Source: Nitrospirota bacterium
GTDB lineage: Bacteria; Nitrospirota_A; Leptospirillia; Leptospirillales; Leptospirillaceae
Length of the DNA: 15,052 nt
Assembly: GCA_021829515.1 (NCBI GenBank)
Contig: JAKBPM010000028.1
Coordinates: 1-15,052, forward strand
Reading direction: 5' to 3'
Every line of letters begins with the position of its first letter. The first letter of the stretch is position 1. The notes beneath the pieces were generated by a model that searched no databases, was not told where the DNA came from, and saw only the letters and a list, made by a program, of their open reading frames with translations. Shown here piece by piece: positions 4,918 to 13,297 of the stretch. The translations under genes were made by a program, and so were the position numbers.

Positions 4918-7835
4918 ATGATGCTTCTATCAAAAACAAGAAAAATCCTGGACTGCCGGTTGTCCCGGTTGTTGCGCTCGGTGCTTCCGCCGGAGGGCTT
5001 GAGGCTCTTGAGCAGTTTTTCCTTTATTTGCCCATAGACACCGGCAATGCTTTTGTTGTGATCAGCCATCTGGCTCCGGACCATGAAAGTCTTCTCTCCA
5101 GCATTCTCCAGCGCTCGACATCACTGAATGTTTCCGAAGCCGTTGATGGGGAAGCCGTCAAGGCCAACTCCATTTATATTATCCCCCCCAATAAAGAAAT
5201 GACGATCGTGGGAGGAGTCCTCAGGCTCTCTCCTCCGGAAGAGGCCCGTGGCCACCGCATGCCGATCAATCTCTTTTACGCATCTCTTGCAAAAGACCTG
5301 AAGGAGAAGGCTGTGGGGATCATCCTTTCCGGGACAGGGACGGACGGAACCCTTGGGTTGGGGGAAATTCTCAAACATGGCGGGACCTCCTTCGTCCAGC
5401 TTCCCGCGACGGCCAGATACGATGGTATGCCCACGAGCGCCATTCAGGCGGGGTATGCCAAGGCCGTCATGACAGTTGAGGAAATGGGAGAGGCTCTTGT
5501 CGGTGTCCTGGGCAAGAAAAAAGCCTCGCATGATGAAGTCATTCCCCCGAAAAAACTCGCCAGGATGAATAAAATTCTGGCGACCGTCTATCAGATGACC
5601 GGCCATGACTTTTCCCAGTACAAGAAAAACACCATTCTTCGCCGGATTGAGCGACGAATGGTCGAGAATGGCATTGATGATATTGATGTTTATGAGCACT
5701 ACCTCATCGAAAATCCCAAGGAATCTTCTTCCCTGATGCAGAGCCTCCTGATCAACGTAACGGGTTTCTTCAGGGATCCGGCGGTTTTTCTCCTTCTGGC
5801 AGACGAGGTCCTTCCCGAACTCATGGCCAATAAACCTGACGGATATCCTTTTCGCGTATGGGTTCCCGGTGGAGCAAGCGGGGAGGAGGTCTACTCGATT
5901 GTCATCCTGTTGATGGAGGTTTCCGAGAAAATCCGGAGGAAGTTCAATTTTCAGGTCTATGGAACAGATCTGGACGATGATGCGATCAAATCCGCGCGGG
6001 CTGCGGTTTATCCGGAGAGCATCTCGAAAAATGTGACATCTGCAAGACTTGAGCGGTATTTCACCAAGGAAAACAATGTTTTTCGGGTCAAAAAAGAAGT
6101 CAGGGATACGGTCGTATTTGCAAAACACAACATTATCCAGGATCCTCCCTTTAGCCGGATGGATTTCCTGTCCTGCAGAAATCTTCTGATTTATCTGGAG
6201 CAGGATCTTCAAGATCGCCTGATTTTAATGCTTCACTACGCGCTCAAACCAGATGGGGTTCTGGTTTTGTCTCCTTCTGAGAGCCTGGGGAAAAATTCTT
6301 CCCTTTTTGCTCCGATCAGCCGGAAATGTAAGATTTACAAGAAGATTGCCTCTCCTGTCTCCAAACTGGCCATGATCAAAAATAGTTACCCGCATGCAGA
6401 TTTTCCCTTTCCAAAGGTTACCCGCCTCGATGCAAAGTCGGAATCCATTAACTTTTCCGAACTGACAAGCCGGGTTCTTCTTCAATCGATGGCCTCTGTA
6501 TCGGTTGTCACCAACCGAATGGGGGAGATCCTTTTTGTCCATGGAGATACCGGGAATTATCTGAGGCCATCCTCCGGACCTCCGTCATTGAATGTTGTCG
6601 ATATGGCCAAAGACAGTTTCAGGCAGGAGCTTGACTCGGCCATTCACAACGTGGCCTCGCTCGATATGCCAACGGTCACGAGCCCGATCCTGTTTCCCCA
6701 GCCTGAAGGGGATCTGCCTTTTCGCTTTACCGTGCGTCCATTGCCGGATGTCGAAACGGGGCAGATGTTTCTCCTTGTATCTTTTATGGAAGTCGATCCT
6801 TCCGAAGCCGGCAGATTAACTGAAACGGAGAAGGAGGGTTCTCCGGAGAGAAAGCACCGCAAGAATTTCGATCTTGAACGAGATCTTTCCAATGCAAGAG
6901 CCAATCTTCAGATCACGATGGAAAAACAGCAGATTGCAAATGAGGAAATGAAGTCCAGCAACGAGGAGCTTCAGTCCACGAATGAGGAACTGCAGTCCAC
7001 CAATGAAGAGCTTGAGACATCCAAGGAAGAGATGCAGTCGGTCAATGAAGAGCTGATTACCGTCAACTCGGAACTCCAGGAAAAAATTGAACAGCTGATC
7101 GATATCCAAAATGATATGAAGAACCTGCTCGACAATGTCCATATCGGGATTATCTTTCTGGATGAAGACCTCGTTATCCGGCGCTTCTCCCATGAAGCGA
7201 CCAGGGTTTACCGGCTACTTGAGGGGGATATCGGACGGCCCTTGTCAGATATCAGATCCAACCTGAAAAATGAAAATCTTCTTGGAGATGCCAGAAGTGT
7301 CATCAACTCCCTTTTTCCGCTCGAACGCGAGCTTGCTACCGATGAAAACACATGGTTCTTGGTCCATATCCATCCCTACCGGACAATGGAGAATATGATC
7401 CAGGGGGTAGTCATGACCTTTACAGACATTACCAAACGCATCGAGGGCGAAGCGCTCGAAAAAGAGCGGGAACTGGCGGAAGATATCGTCAATACGGTCC
7501 GGGAGCCGCTGGTTGTTCTGGACAAGGATTTGCATGTTGTTTCTGCAAGCTTCTCCTTTTTCCGGGAATTCCGGGTTTTGGCGGACGAGACGATCGGACA
7601 TCTCATCTATGATCTTGGAGATCGGCAGTGGGATGTTCCTGAGCTCAGGAAACTTCTGGAAACAATCCTTCCTTACAATTTGAACATTGAAAATTATGTG
7701 ATGGAGGCGGTTTTCCCCAATATAGGAAGTCGAAACGTGGTGCTCAACGCCAGACGGATCAATAGAAAAATCCCGAGTAACCCACTGATTCTCCTCGCCA
7801 TTGAAATCTTAAAATCTGAAAAGGGGACGTCATGA
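4918..7835 (+). CDS. CheB-CheR fusion with coiled-coil linker and C-terminal PAS domains; start unresolved
   Basis: A cytoplasmic fusion of receptor methylesterase and methyltransferase. CheB part: GASAGG (Ser at 4986-4988), VISH (His 5067-5069) and SGTGTDGT (Asp 5343-5345) supply the catalytic triad. CheR part (about 5560-6330): LRRIERRM, NVTGFFRDPAVF, the SAM-binding VWVPGGASGEE (Gly where Cys is common) and SCRNLLIYL. A heptad coiled coil (6954-7079) and two PAS regions (about 7110-7440 and 7480-7810) follow. No histidine kinase domain is attached, unlike many relatives. CheB similarity starts near 4947, but the frame has no ATG, GTG or TTG between the stop at 4869 and TTG 5028, which lies after the catalytic Ser. 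ATGs at 4918/4921 are in another frame; one extra base in an A-run would join them, so the coordinates given are one base short of a multiple of three. It overlaps the next gene by ATGA. Confidence 0.85.
6954..7079 (+). repeat. Six 21-nt heptad repeats encoding a coiled coil
   Basis: Six consecutive seven-residue units (SSNEELQ, STNEELQ, STNEELE, TSKEEMQ, SVNEELI, TVNSELQ), preceded by a degenerate unit (IANEEMK). The DNA repeats of TCCACGAATGAGGAACTGCAG type are the visible signature. This Asn-Glu-Glu-Leu linker is characteristic of CheB-CheR-PAS fusions and joins the CheR and PAS parts. Confidence 0.85.
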
Positions 7836-10078
7836 CCAAGAAAAGAACAACCTGGACAAAGACCAGACTTCGCTCCGAGGCAGAATCCAGACTTTTAAAA
7901 GTGTCTGGCTCCGGACACACGCAGCTGTTTTCCGAGGATCAACAACGCCACGAGCTCGAGGTTCACAAGGTGGAGCTTGAGATCCAGAACGAACAGTTGG
8001 TCGAGGCACAGGTTGCCCTTGAAATTTCGCGGGACCGTTACATCGATCTTTACGAGTTTGCTCCGGTCGGATATCTCACGCTCTCGCGCGAAGGAATCAT
8101 CCTTGAAGTCAACCTTTCCGGAACGATGATCCTCGGGGACGATCGCAAAAAGCTTCTGCGACGCAGATTTTCTCCCCTGGTTTCCATTGAGGACAGGGAT
8201 CGCTGGTATCAGCATTTCCTGCATGCGCTCAGAAGCGACGGAACGCAGAATATCGAACTGGTTCTTGTTCGTGAAAACGGATCCACATTCAACGCCCTTC
8301 TCTCCTGTCTTCGGATCCCGAATGGCGACGATTCTGCGATGCGTGTCATCATGACCGATATTTCCGATCAGAAAAGGATCGAGGAGGAGATCCGGATTGC
8401 CGCCATTGCTTTCGAGTCCCAAAGCCCCATGATTGTGACCGATGTTTCCGGCCGCATCCTCCGGGTCAACAGCTCTTTTACCTACCATACCGGCTATTCC
8501 CGGGAAGAAGCCCTGGGCAGGACGACACGACTCCTGCACTCCGGCCGACACGATTCATCCTTTTTTGAACAAATCGAGCTTTTGCTGAAAAAGGATCTCT
8601 CCTGGCAGGGAGAGATGTGGAACCAGCACAAGAACGGAAAAGTCTATGCGGAATGGGTATCCATCTCGGCGGTGACAAACCCGCACGGAAAAACGACCCA
8701 TCATATCTATACCTTTACCGATATCAACCAGAACAAGGAGGCCTCAGCCGAGATCCATCGATTGGCCTATTACGATCCGCTCACCCAGCTACCCAACCGG
8801 CGCATGCTTCTTGACCGGATAGACCAGGCTCTTTCCAGCAGCGCCCGCTACAAAAGGTATGGCGCCATCCTGTTTCTGGACCTGGACCATTTCAAGACGC
8901 TGAACGATACGATGGGCCACGAGGCAGGGGATCATATACTCGTTGAAATGGCGAAACGGATGCAGTTGACGCTGAGAAGCACCGATACCGTTTCGCGTGT
9001 TTCAAGCACGATTTCACGGCTGGGTGGCGATGAATTTGTGGTGCTGATGGAAGACCTTGGGGAAACGCCGGACTCCGCCGCCATCCAGGCCCAGAAGGTC
9101 GCTGAAAAACTTCATGAAGCACTGGGGCTTCCCTATTTCCTTCCGACGAGGGAGGTTCCCCTGACAACCAGTATCGGTGTCACACTTTTCTATACCCACA
9201 AGCTGTCAGCCGTTACGCTTTTGAAGCAGGCGGACCTGGCCCTTTACCAGGCCAAGAAGGTTGGCGGAAATACTGTCCAGTTTTTTGACCAGACGATGCA
9301 GGTTGCAATCGATATTCGGACGACCAAGGAATTTTATTTGTCCCAGGCTTTGGACCTCGATCAGTTCCGGGTCTACTATCAGCCGCTTGCAGACGGGAAG
9401 GGCAACGTCATCGGGGCCGAAGCTCTTCTCAGATGGGATCATCCGGTTTTTGGTCTTCTTGAACCTAATGATTTCATCGCGCTTGCCGAAGACACGGGGA
9501 TGATTCTTCCTATCGGGAAGTGGGTTCTGGAGACGGCCTGCCGACAGATAAAGCTATGGGAAAAAAGGCCGGCCATGCAAAATATGCTGATGTCGGTCAA
9601 TGTCAGCGCCCGTCAGTTTTTGCATCCGGGATTCCTTCAGGAAATGAAGGAATTGCTTGGAACCACCGGTGCCGATCCGACTCGCCTGATGATCGATCTG
9701 AAAGAGGGTCTGGCGGTTAACAATCTTGCCTCGACAATCACGGTCATGAAATCGTTAAAGGATTTGGGGATCAATTTTTCACTCGATGGATTTGGGACGG
9801 GACTCTCCTCGTTGACTTATCTCCGTCAACTTCCCCTGGCCCAGCTGAAAATCGATGGATCCCTGATCCACAGCCTCACGACGAGCCTTTCCGATGCGGC
9901 GACGGTTTCCGCCATCATCAAGATGGGGAAGACGCTTTCTCTCGATGTGAATGCCAAGGGGGTGGAAACGAAAGAGGAGATGAATTTTCTTGAAACGCAG
10001 GGGTGCAACTCCTACCAGGGGTATTTTATCGGAAGGCCACTCCCGGTTGAGAAGTTTGAAAAAACATTTTCATCGTAA
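7832..10078 (+). CDS. PAS-PAS-GGDEF-EAL c-di-GMP signalling protein with degenerate EAL
   Basis: A 748-residue soluble protein: N-terminal coiled coil (about residues 35-68), PAS (about 68-185), PAS (about 190-300), GGDEF (about 305-470) and EAL (about 490-745). The GGDEF motif is intact at 398-402 with LDLDHFK upstream, so diguanylate cyclase activity is plausible. The I-site RSTD (382-385) is followed by 12 residues before GGDEF instead of the usual 5. In EAL, E530 (EALLRW), Asn (VNVSARQF) and Lys (LKIDGS) remain. But DDFG reads DGFG (652-653), AEGVE reads AKGVE (K709) and the ExTE motif reads DLKE (622-625), so phosphodiesterase activity is doubtful. ATG overlaps the upstream stop (ATGA, 7832-7835) with AAGGGGAC just before, implying translational coupling to the CheB-CheR fusion. 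Confidence 0.93.
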   Translation: MTKKRTTWTKTRLRSEAESRLLKVSGSGHTQLFSEDQQRHELEVHKVELEIQNEQLVEAQVALEISRDRYIDLYEFAPVGYLTLSREGIILEVNLSGTMILGDDRKKLLRRRFSPLVSIEDRDRWYQHFLHALRSDGTQNIELVLVRENGSTFNALLSCLRIPNGDDSAMRVIMTDISDQKRIEEEIRIAAIAFESQSPMIVTDVSGRILRVNSSFTYHTGYSREEALGRTTRLLHSGRHDSSFFEQIELLLKKDLSWQGEMWNQHKNGKVYAEWVSISAVTNPHGKTTHHIYTFTDINQNKEASAEIHRLAYYDPLTQLPNRRMLLDRIDQALSSSARYKRYGAILFLDLDHFKTLNDTMGHEAGDHILVEMAKRMQLTLRSTDTVSRVSSTISRLGGDEFVVLMEDLGETPDSAAIQAQKVAEKLHEALGLPYFLPTREVPLTTSIGVTLFYTHKLSAVTLLKQADLALYQAKKVGGNTVQFFDQTMQVAIDIRTTKEFYLSQALDLDQFRVYYQPLADGKGNVIGAEALLRWDHPVFGLLEPNDFIALAEDTGMILPIGKWVLETACRQIKLWEKRPAMQNMLMSVNVSARQFLHPGFLQEMKELLGTTGADPTRLMIDLKEGLAVNNLASTITVMKSLKDLGINFSLDGFGTGLSSLTYLRQLPLAQLKIDGSLIHSLTTSLSDAATVSAIIKMGKTLSLDVNAKGVETKEEMNFLETQGCNSYQGYFIGRPLPVEKFEKTFSS

Positions 10079-10080
10079 AA

Positions 10081-10120
10081 GGCTGGCGGCATTTCCGGTG
10101 GAGATGCCGCGTAGCCATGT
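10081..10120. terminator. Possible bidirectional hairpin terminator between convergent genes
   Basis: GCGGCAT (10086-10092) pairs with ATGCCGC (10104-10110). An outer GGCT (10081-10084) pairs with AGCC (10113-10116). On the minus strand TTTTA follows at once; on the plus strand ATGTTTT follows. It lies between the stops of the GGDEF-EAL gene (10078) and the convergent SemiSWEET gene (10128), so it could serve both. Confidence 0.7.
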
Positions 10121-10127
10121 TTTGCGC

Positions 10128-10382
10128 TCACTTCCAGTAGAGTTTTGCTCCAATGATGAGCAACATCAGGACAAGGTTGATGATGTTGAAAATGATAATG
10201 GGCGGGGCCCTGATCTTGAGCCCATAAAAAATCCAGATCGCGACCCCCATGGAAGACAGGAGATACATCGCAAGAGAAATACTTCTGGTGTTTCTGGTCT
10301 TCAGGATCTGGGCGACCTGGGGAAGGAAAGCTCCTGTCGTCAGAATTCCTGCGATGATTCCAATCCAGTGGTTCCTGTTCAT
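10128..10382 (-). CDS. SemiSWEET-family sugar transporter
   Basis: An 84-residue, three-helix protein of the SemiSWEET (MtN3/SWEET, PQ-loop) family. These proteins dimerise to form a pore that moves mono- or disaccharides down their gradient. Visible are the first helix with the PQ motif (GAFLPQVAQILKTRNTRSIS, PQ at 21-22), a second helix with W50 (GVAIWIFYGL) and a third with N66 (IIIFNIINLVLMLL); the Trp and Asn positions match the substrate pocket known in the family. Length is typical of a single-unit bacterial member. Its ATG overlaps the stop of the glycogen debranching gene (ATGA, 10382-10379), so the two are translationally coupled. Context suggests export or equilibration of sugars from glycogen; the actual substrate is not evident. 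Confidence 0.88.
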   Translation of the reverse strand: MNRNHWIGIIAGILTTGAFLPQVAQILKTRNTRSISLAMYLLSSMGVAIWIFYGLKIRAPPIIIFNIINLVLMLLIIGAKLYWK

Positions 10383-12526
10383 GGTTTTTTCTTTGAAACG
10401 GCCAGATGGGGTCTCTCTTTTAGGGAAAAGATGGCCATGGAGCGGCCTTCCATAATGAAGGTGTCTCCACCGTCAGTGATTTCCGGATCAGTGGTATCCG
10501 TCGCTGTGTTCAATTCCATGCAATACTGGATTCCCGCGCTGTGCGCGGGCAGGACAAAGGGAACGGGTTCAAAGTGGGCATTGAAAATCATCAGAAGGGT
10601 GTTCCCGACGAGAGGGTTGCCCTTGGCATCAACTTCGTTGATCGCATCTCCTGCCAGCCTGACTCCAATCGACCGTACAAAATCCGAATTCCATTCTTCG
10701 TCCGTCATCTCCTGACCGCTCGGAGAAAACCAGGAGATGTCATTGATCTTTGAGCCCCGGATGGGGCGGCCATGAAAAAACTTTCGCCTTTTAAGAACAG
10801 GTGAGGATTTGCGGAGTTTTAGCAATTTGCGGAAAAAATCCAGAAGGGATTTTTGCTCCGGACGAAGGTTCCAGTCATACCATGTAATCTCGTTATCCTG
10901 GCAGTAGGCATTATTGTTTCCCTTTTGGGTTCGTCCGAACTCGTCGCCACCCGAGATCATCGGAACGCCTTGAGAAATGAGAAGCGTTGCCAGAAAATTT
11001 CTCATCTGACGGTACCTTAAGGAGAGAATTTCCCAATTTTGGGTCGGACCTTCTTCTCCACAGTTCCAGCTGATGTTATCATCTGCGCCATCACGGTTTT
11101 CCTCCATGTTGGCTTCGTTATGCTTTGTGTTGTAGCTTACGAGGTCATTCAAGGTGAATCCGTCATGAGCCGTGATGAAATTGATGCTGGCGTGAGGCCT
11201 CCTTCCTTCGAGCTCATAGAGGTCGCTGCTTCCCGAAAGACGGGTTGCAAACTCCGCGACCTGTTGCCCCTCGCCCTTCCAGAACCGCCGGATACAGTCC
11301 CTGTAGGGACCATTCCACTCGGTCCACAAAGAAGGAAAATTCCCCACCTGATATCCCCCTTCCCCGACATCCCATGGTTCGGCAATGAGCTTGACCTGTG
11401 AAACAACGGGATCTTGCTGGATGACATCGAAAAAAGAGCTGAGCTTGTCGACTTCATGGAGTTCGCGGGCAAGGGTGCTTGCCAGGTCAAAGCGGAATCC
11501 GTCGACATGCATCTCGAGGATCCAGTACCTGAGGCTGTCCATCAGAAGCTGAAGAACCTGGGGATGCCGCATGTTCAGGGTGTTTCCTGTTCCGGTATAG
11601 TCCATGTAATGACGGGGGCTGTCGGCAACAAGACGGTAGTAGGAGGTATTGTCGATCCCTCTCAGGGAAAGGGTCGGTCCGAGATGATTCCCTTCGCATG
11701 TGTGGTTGTAGACCACATCCAGAATGACTTCTATCCCGACATCATGGAGAGACCTGACCATCATTTTGAACTCGTCTGCCGGAGACATGGGCCCGGAGGC
11801 ATATCGGTTGTCCGGAGCAAAATAGGAAAGGGTATTGTACCCCCAGTAGTCGGTCAGCCCTTTTGCCGACAAAGACTGGCCACCGGCATGATGGTGTATG
11901 GGGAGAAGCTCGACTGCAGTGATTCCGAGGGAGAGAAAATAGTCGATAATCGGTGCGCTCGCAAGTCCTGCATAGGTTCCCCGAAGATTTTCCGGCACAT
12001 CAGGGTGATTGACAGTCATTCCCCTGACATGAGTTTCATAGATGATTGTGTCTGACCAGGATGTTTTGGGAGACCGATCTCCCGCCCAGAAGTAGGAAGG
12101 GTCGATGACCGAACCCAGAGGAGCAAACTCCGCATTGTCCCGATCATCCATCTTCAGGTCTTCTTCCGGTTGCCCCAATGAATATCCGAACATGGAATCA
12201 TCCCAGGAGACTCTTCTCGCAATTCCTTTGGCATAGGGGTCGACAAGAAGTTTGTTGGGGTTGAAGCGATTTCCTGCCAATGGATCATAAGGACCATAAA
12301 CACGATATCCGTAAAGACAACCCGGACGAGCTTCCGGAAGATAGGTATGCCAGATATGGTTTGTTTTTTCTGTCAGGGGGATCCTGACATACTCCTTCTT
12401 TTCGGAGGGGGAAGAGAAGAGACATAGTTCAACCCCTTCGGCATTTTCGGAAAACAGGGAGAAATTCACGCCTTTCCCGTCCCATGACGCTCCAAGAGGG
12501 TAGGGGGTGCCTGGAAGTGTTCTCAT
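10379..12526 (-). CDS. glgX: Glycogen debranching enzyme GlgX (GH13 isoamylase type)
   Basis: A 715-residue enzyme that hydrolyses alpha-1,6 branch points of glycogen or of phosphorylase limit dextrins. It has an N-terminal CBM48/isoamylase-N domain (about residues 8-110) and the GH13 barrel. The conserved regions are DVVYNH (270-275), GFRFD with nucleophile D347, AEPWD with acid/base E383 and TAHDGF with D455, so it should be active. GGDEFGRTQ (527-535) is the usual isoamylase segment and is unrelated to diguanylate cyclases. Length is normal for GlgX/TreX. AAGGGA precedes the ATG at 12524-12526, and a candidate promoter lies at 12560-12588. No glgP, glgB or malQ is in the window. It is coupled to the SemiSWEET gene by a 4-bp overlap. 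Confidence 0.95.
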   Translation of the reverse strand: MRTLPGTPYPLGASWDGKGVNFSLFSENAEGVELCLFSSPSEKKEYVRIPLTEKTNHIWHTYLPEARPGCLYGYRVYGPYDPLAGNRFNPNKLLVDPYAKGIARRVSWDDSMFGYSLGQPEEDLKMDDRDNAEFAPLGSVIDPSYFWAGDRSPKTSWSDTIIYETHVRGMTVNHPDVPENLRGTYAGLASAPIIDYFLSLGITAVELLPIHHHAGGQSLSAKGLTDYWGYNTLSYFAPDNRYASGPMSPADEFKMMVRSLHDVGIEVILDVVYNHTCEGNHLGPTLSLRGIDNTSYYRLVADSPRHYMDYTGTGNTLNMRHPQVLQLLMDSLRYWILEMHVDGFRFDLASTLARELHEVDKLSSFFDVIQQDPVVSQVKLIAEPWDVGEGGYQVGNFPSLWTEWNGPYRDCIRRFWKGEGQQVAEFATRLSGSSDLYELEGRRPHASINFITAHDGFTLNDLVSYNTKHNEANMEENRDGADDNISWNCGEEGPTQNWEILSLRYRQMRNFLATLLISQGVPMISGGDEFGRTQKGNNNAYCQDNEITWYDWNLRPEQKSLLDFFRKLLKLRKSSPVLKRRKFFHGRPIRGSKINDISWFSPSGQEMTDEEWNSDFVRSIGVRLAGDAINEVDAKGNPLVGNTLLMIFNAHFEPVPFVLPAHSAGIQYCMELNTATDTTDPEITDGGDTFIMEGRSMAIFSLKERPHLAVSKKKP

Positions 12527-12559
12527 TTTTGTTCCCTTCTGTTTTTAAGTCTTTGCTTG

Positions 12560-12588
12560 ACAATAAAACATCAGGTTTGTCCCGTCAA
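12560..12588 (-). promoter_or_regulatory. Candidate glgX promoter
   Basis: On the minus strand TTGACG (12588-12583), a 17-bp spacer and TATTGT (12565-12560) resemble a sigma70 promoter (5/6 and 4/6). Transcription would start near 12553, about 27 nt before the glgX ATG. Confidence 0.5.
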
Positions 12589-12666
12589 AATGAAAATCAA
12601 TCTCCGGACGATCGTTCTGACTTTCAGTCTACAACAAAAGCTGGGGATTCATAGATGAGATAGACG

Positions 12667-12689
12667 ATGCTCTATCGTCGATAGAGCAT
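12667..12689. promoter_or_regulatory. Perfect 11-bp-arm palindrome, possible operator
   Basis: ATGCTCTATCG, a single T, then CGATAGAGCAT: a perfect inverted repeat with a one-base centre. It overlaps a competing stem, GACGAT (12663-12668) with ATCGTC (12674-12679), so the same DNA or RNA could fold two ways. It lies about 80 bp upstream of the candidate glgX -35 and about 330 bp before the csbD-like gene. The near-contiguous arms favour a dimeric-regulator site over a terminator; no T-run follows. Confidence 0.5.
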
Positions 12690-12901
12690 GATCCTTGAGT
12701 CCTTGTGTTTTTTGAGATTGTGCCAGGAGGAAAATTCCGTTTTTCTGATTGTCTCTCTTTCCCCAACATGGATCCCGTGTGCCGGATCCTGATGCGCAAG
12801 ATGCCCGGAACTCATGAATTCTCAAAGAGTATACATGGAAGCCCTGTGTGTATTGGTGCGTCAGCGCACAGAAGCTGGCCGATGGTTGCGCTACGCTGGG
12901 A

Positions 12902-12925
12902 AAACCACCTGGTGAGACGTGGTTT
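12902..12925 (+). other. Hairpin upstream of the csbD-like gene
   Basis: AAACCAC (12902-12908) pairs with GTGGTTT (12919-12925) around a 10-nt loop, followed by CTTGTTTTC. It could be a weak terminator or a leader structure, about 90 bp before the csbD-like start. I see no upstream gene on this strand that it would terminate. Confidence 0.3.
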
Positions 12926-13014
12926 CTTGTTTTCAGGAGAGGGAATGGCGGCCTGTAAGATTGGATTGGTCGTCAAGTGTTCTAAAGGGTTTCATCAAAA
13001 TATAAGGAGCTCTG

Positions 13015-13239
13015 ATGAATTGGGATATCGCGGAAGGCAGCTGGGCAGAGTTCCGGAAAAAGATCAAATCGCAGTGGAGTGAGCTTTCAGAGGAAGATCT
13101 TGCGAGTATTTCAGGGAACAGGTTTTCATTGATGGACAAGCTTCGTGAAGTCTATGGTTTTTCAAAGGATGAGGCTGAAAATCAGATCAGGGCGTTTGAA
13201 GAAGTGAACAAAAACGAGCACCAGCCAAAGTATTACTGA
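13015..13239 (+). CDS. CsbD-like stress protein
   Basis: A 74-residue soluble, charged protein of the CsbD family. The family signature is visible: MNWDIAEGSW at the start (usually MNWDxIEGxW), then KIKSQWSELSEEDLASISGNR and YGFSKDEAENQI. CsbD-like proteins are induced by general stress or stationary phase in several bacteria; no molecular function is established. AAGGAG sits 7 bases before the ATG. The gene ends 58 bp before the next start on the same strand, with only a weak GAGC/GCTC stem between them, so read-through into the signalling gene is possible. Confidence 0.85.
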   Translation: MNWDIAEGSWAEFRKKIKSQWSELSEEDLASISGNRFSLMDKLREVYGFSKDEAENQIRAFEEVNKNEHQPKYY

Positions 13240-13297
13240 AATCATTGGATCATTGAGCGAGTAAAGCTCTTTCTTTTGAAACAACGAAAGGTTTCCG

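Larger units (their letters stand above)
12527..13014. other. Divergent intergenic region between glgX and the csbD-like gene
   Basis: 488 bp without a convincing gene. It holds a candidate glgX promoter (12560-12588), a perfect palindrome (12667-12689), a hairpin (12902-12925) and a small GTGCG/CGCAC stem-loop near 12856-12869. A plus-strand frame running from 12705 into the csbD-like gene has no protein character and I reject it. I could not place a clear promoter for the csbD-like gene. Confidence 0.6.

Noticed and set aside
5121..6212. 363-codon minus-strand open frame
   Set aside because: Lies fully antisense to the CheB-CheR coding frame, shows no family motif and has a composition typical of the reverse complement of a real gene.
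6954..7079. 21-nt tandem repeats considered as a CRISPR or minisatellite
   Set aside because: They are in frame, encode the known coiled-coil heptads of CheB-CheR-PAS fusions, and have no spacers.
7895..8551. 218-codon minus-strand open frame
   Set aside because: Antisense shadow of the PAS domains of the GGDEF-EAL gene; no protein-like motifs and no ribosome site.
10922..10951. GGDEF tetrad inside glgX
   Set aside because: GGDEFGRTQ here is the normal isoamylase/GlgX segment, not a diguanylate cyclase motif.
11414..12055. 213-codon plus-strand open frame
   Set aside because: Antisense to the glgX catalytic barrel, whose motifs are complete on the other strand.
12705..13082. 125-codon plus-strand frame before the csbD-like gene
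   Set aside because: Non-ATG start, implausible composition, and it overlaps the well-supported csbD-like gene in another frame.
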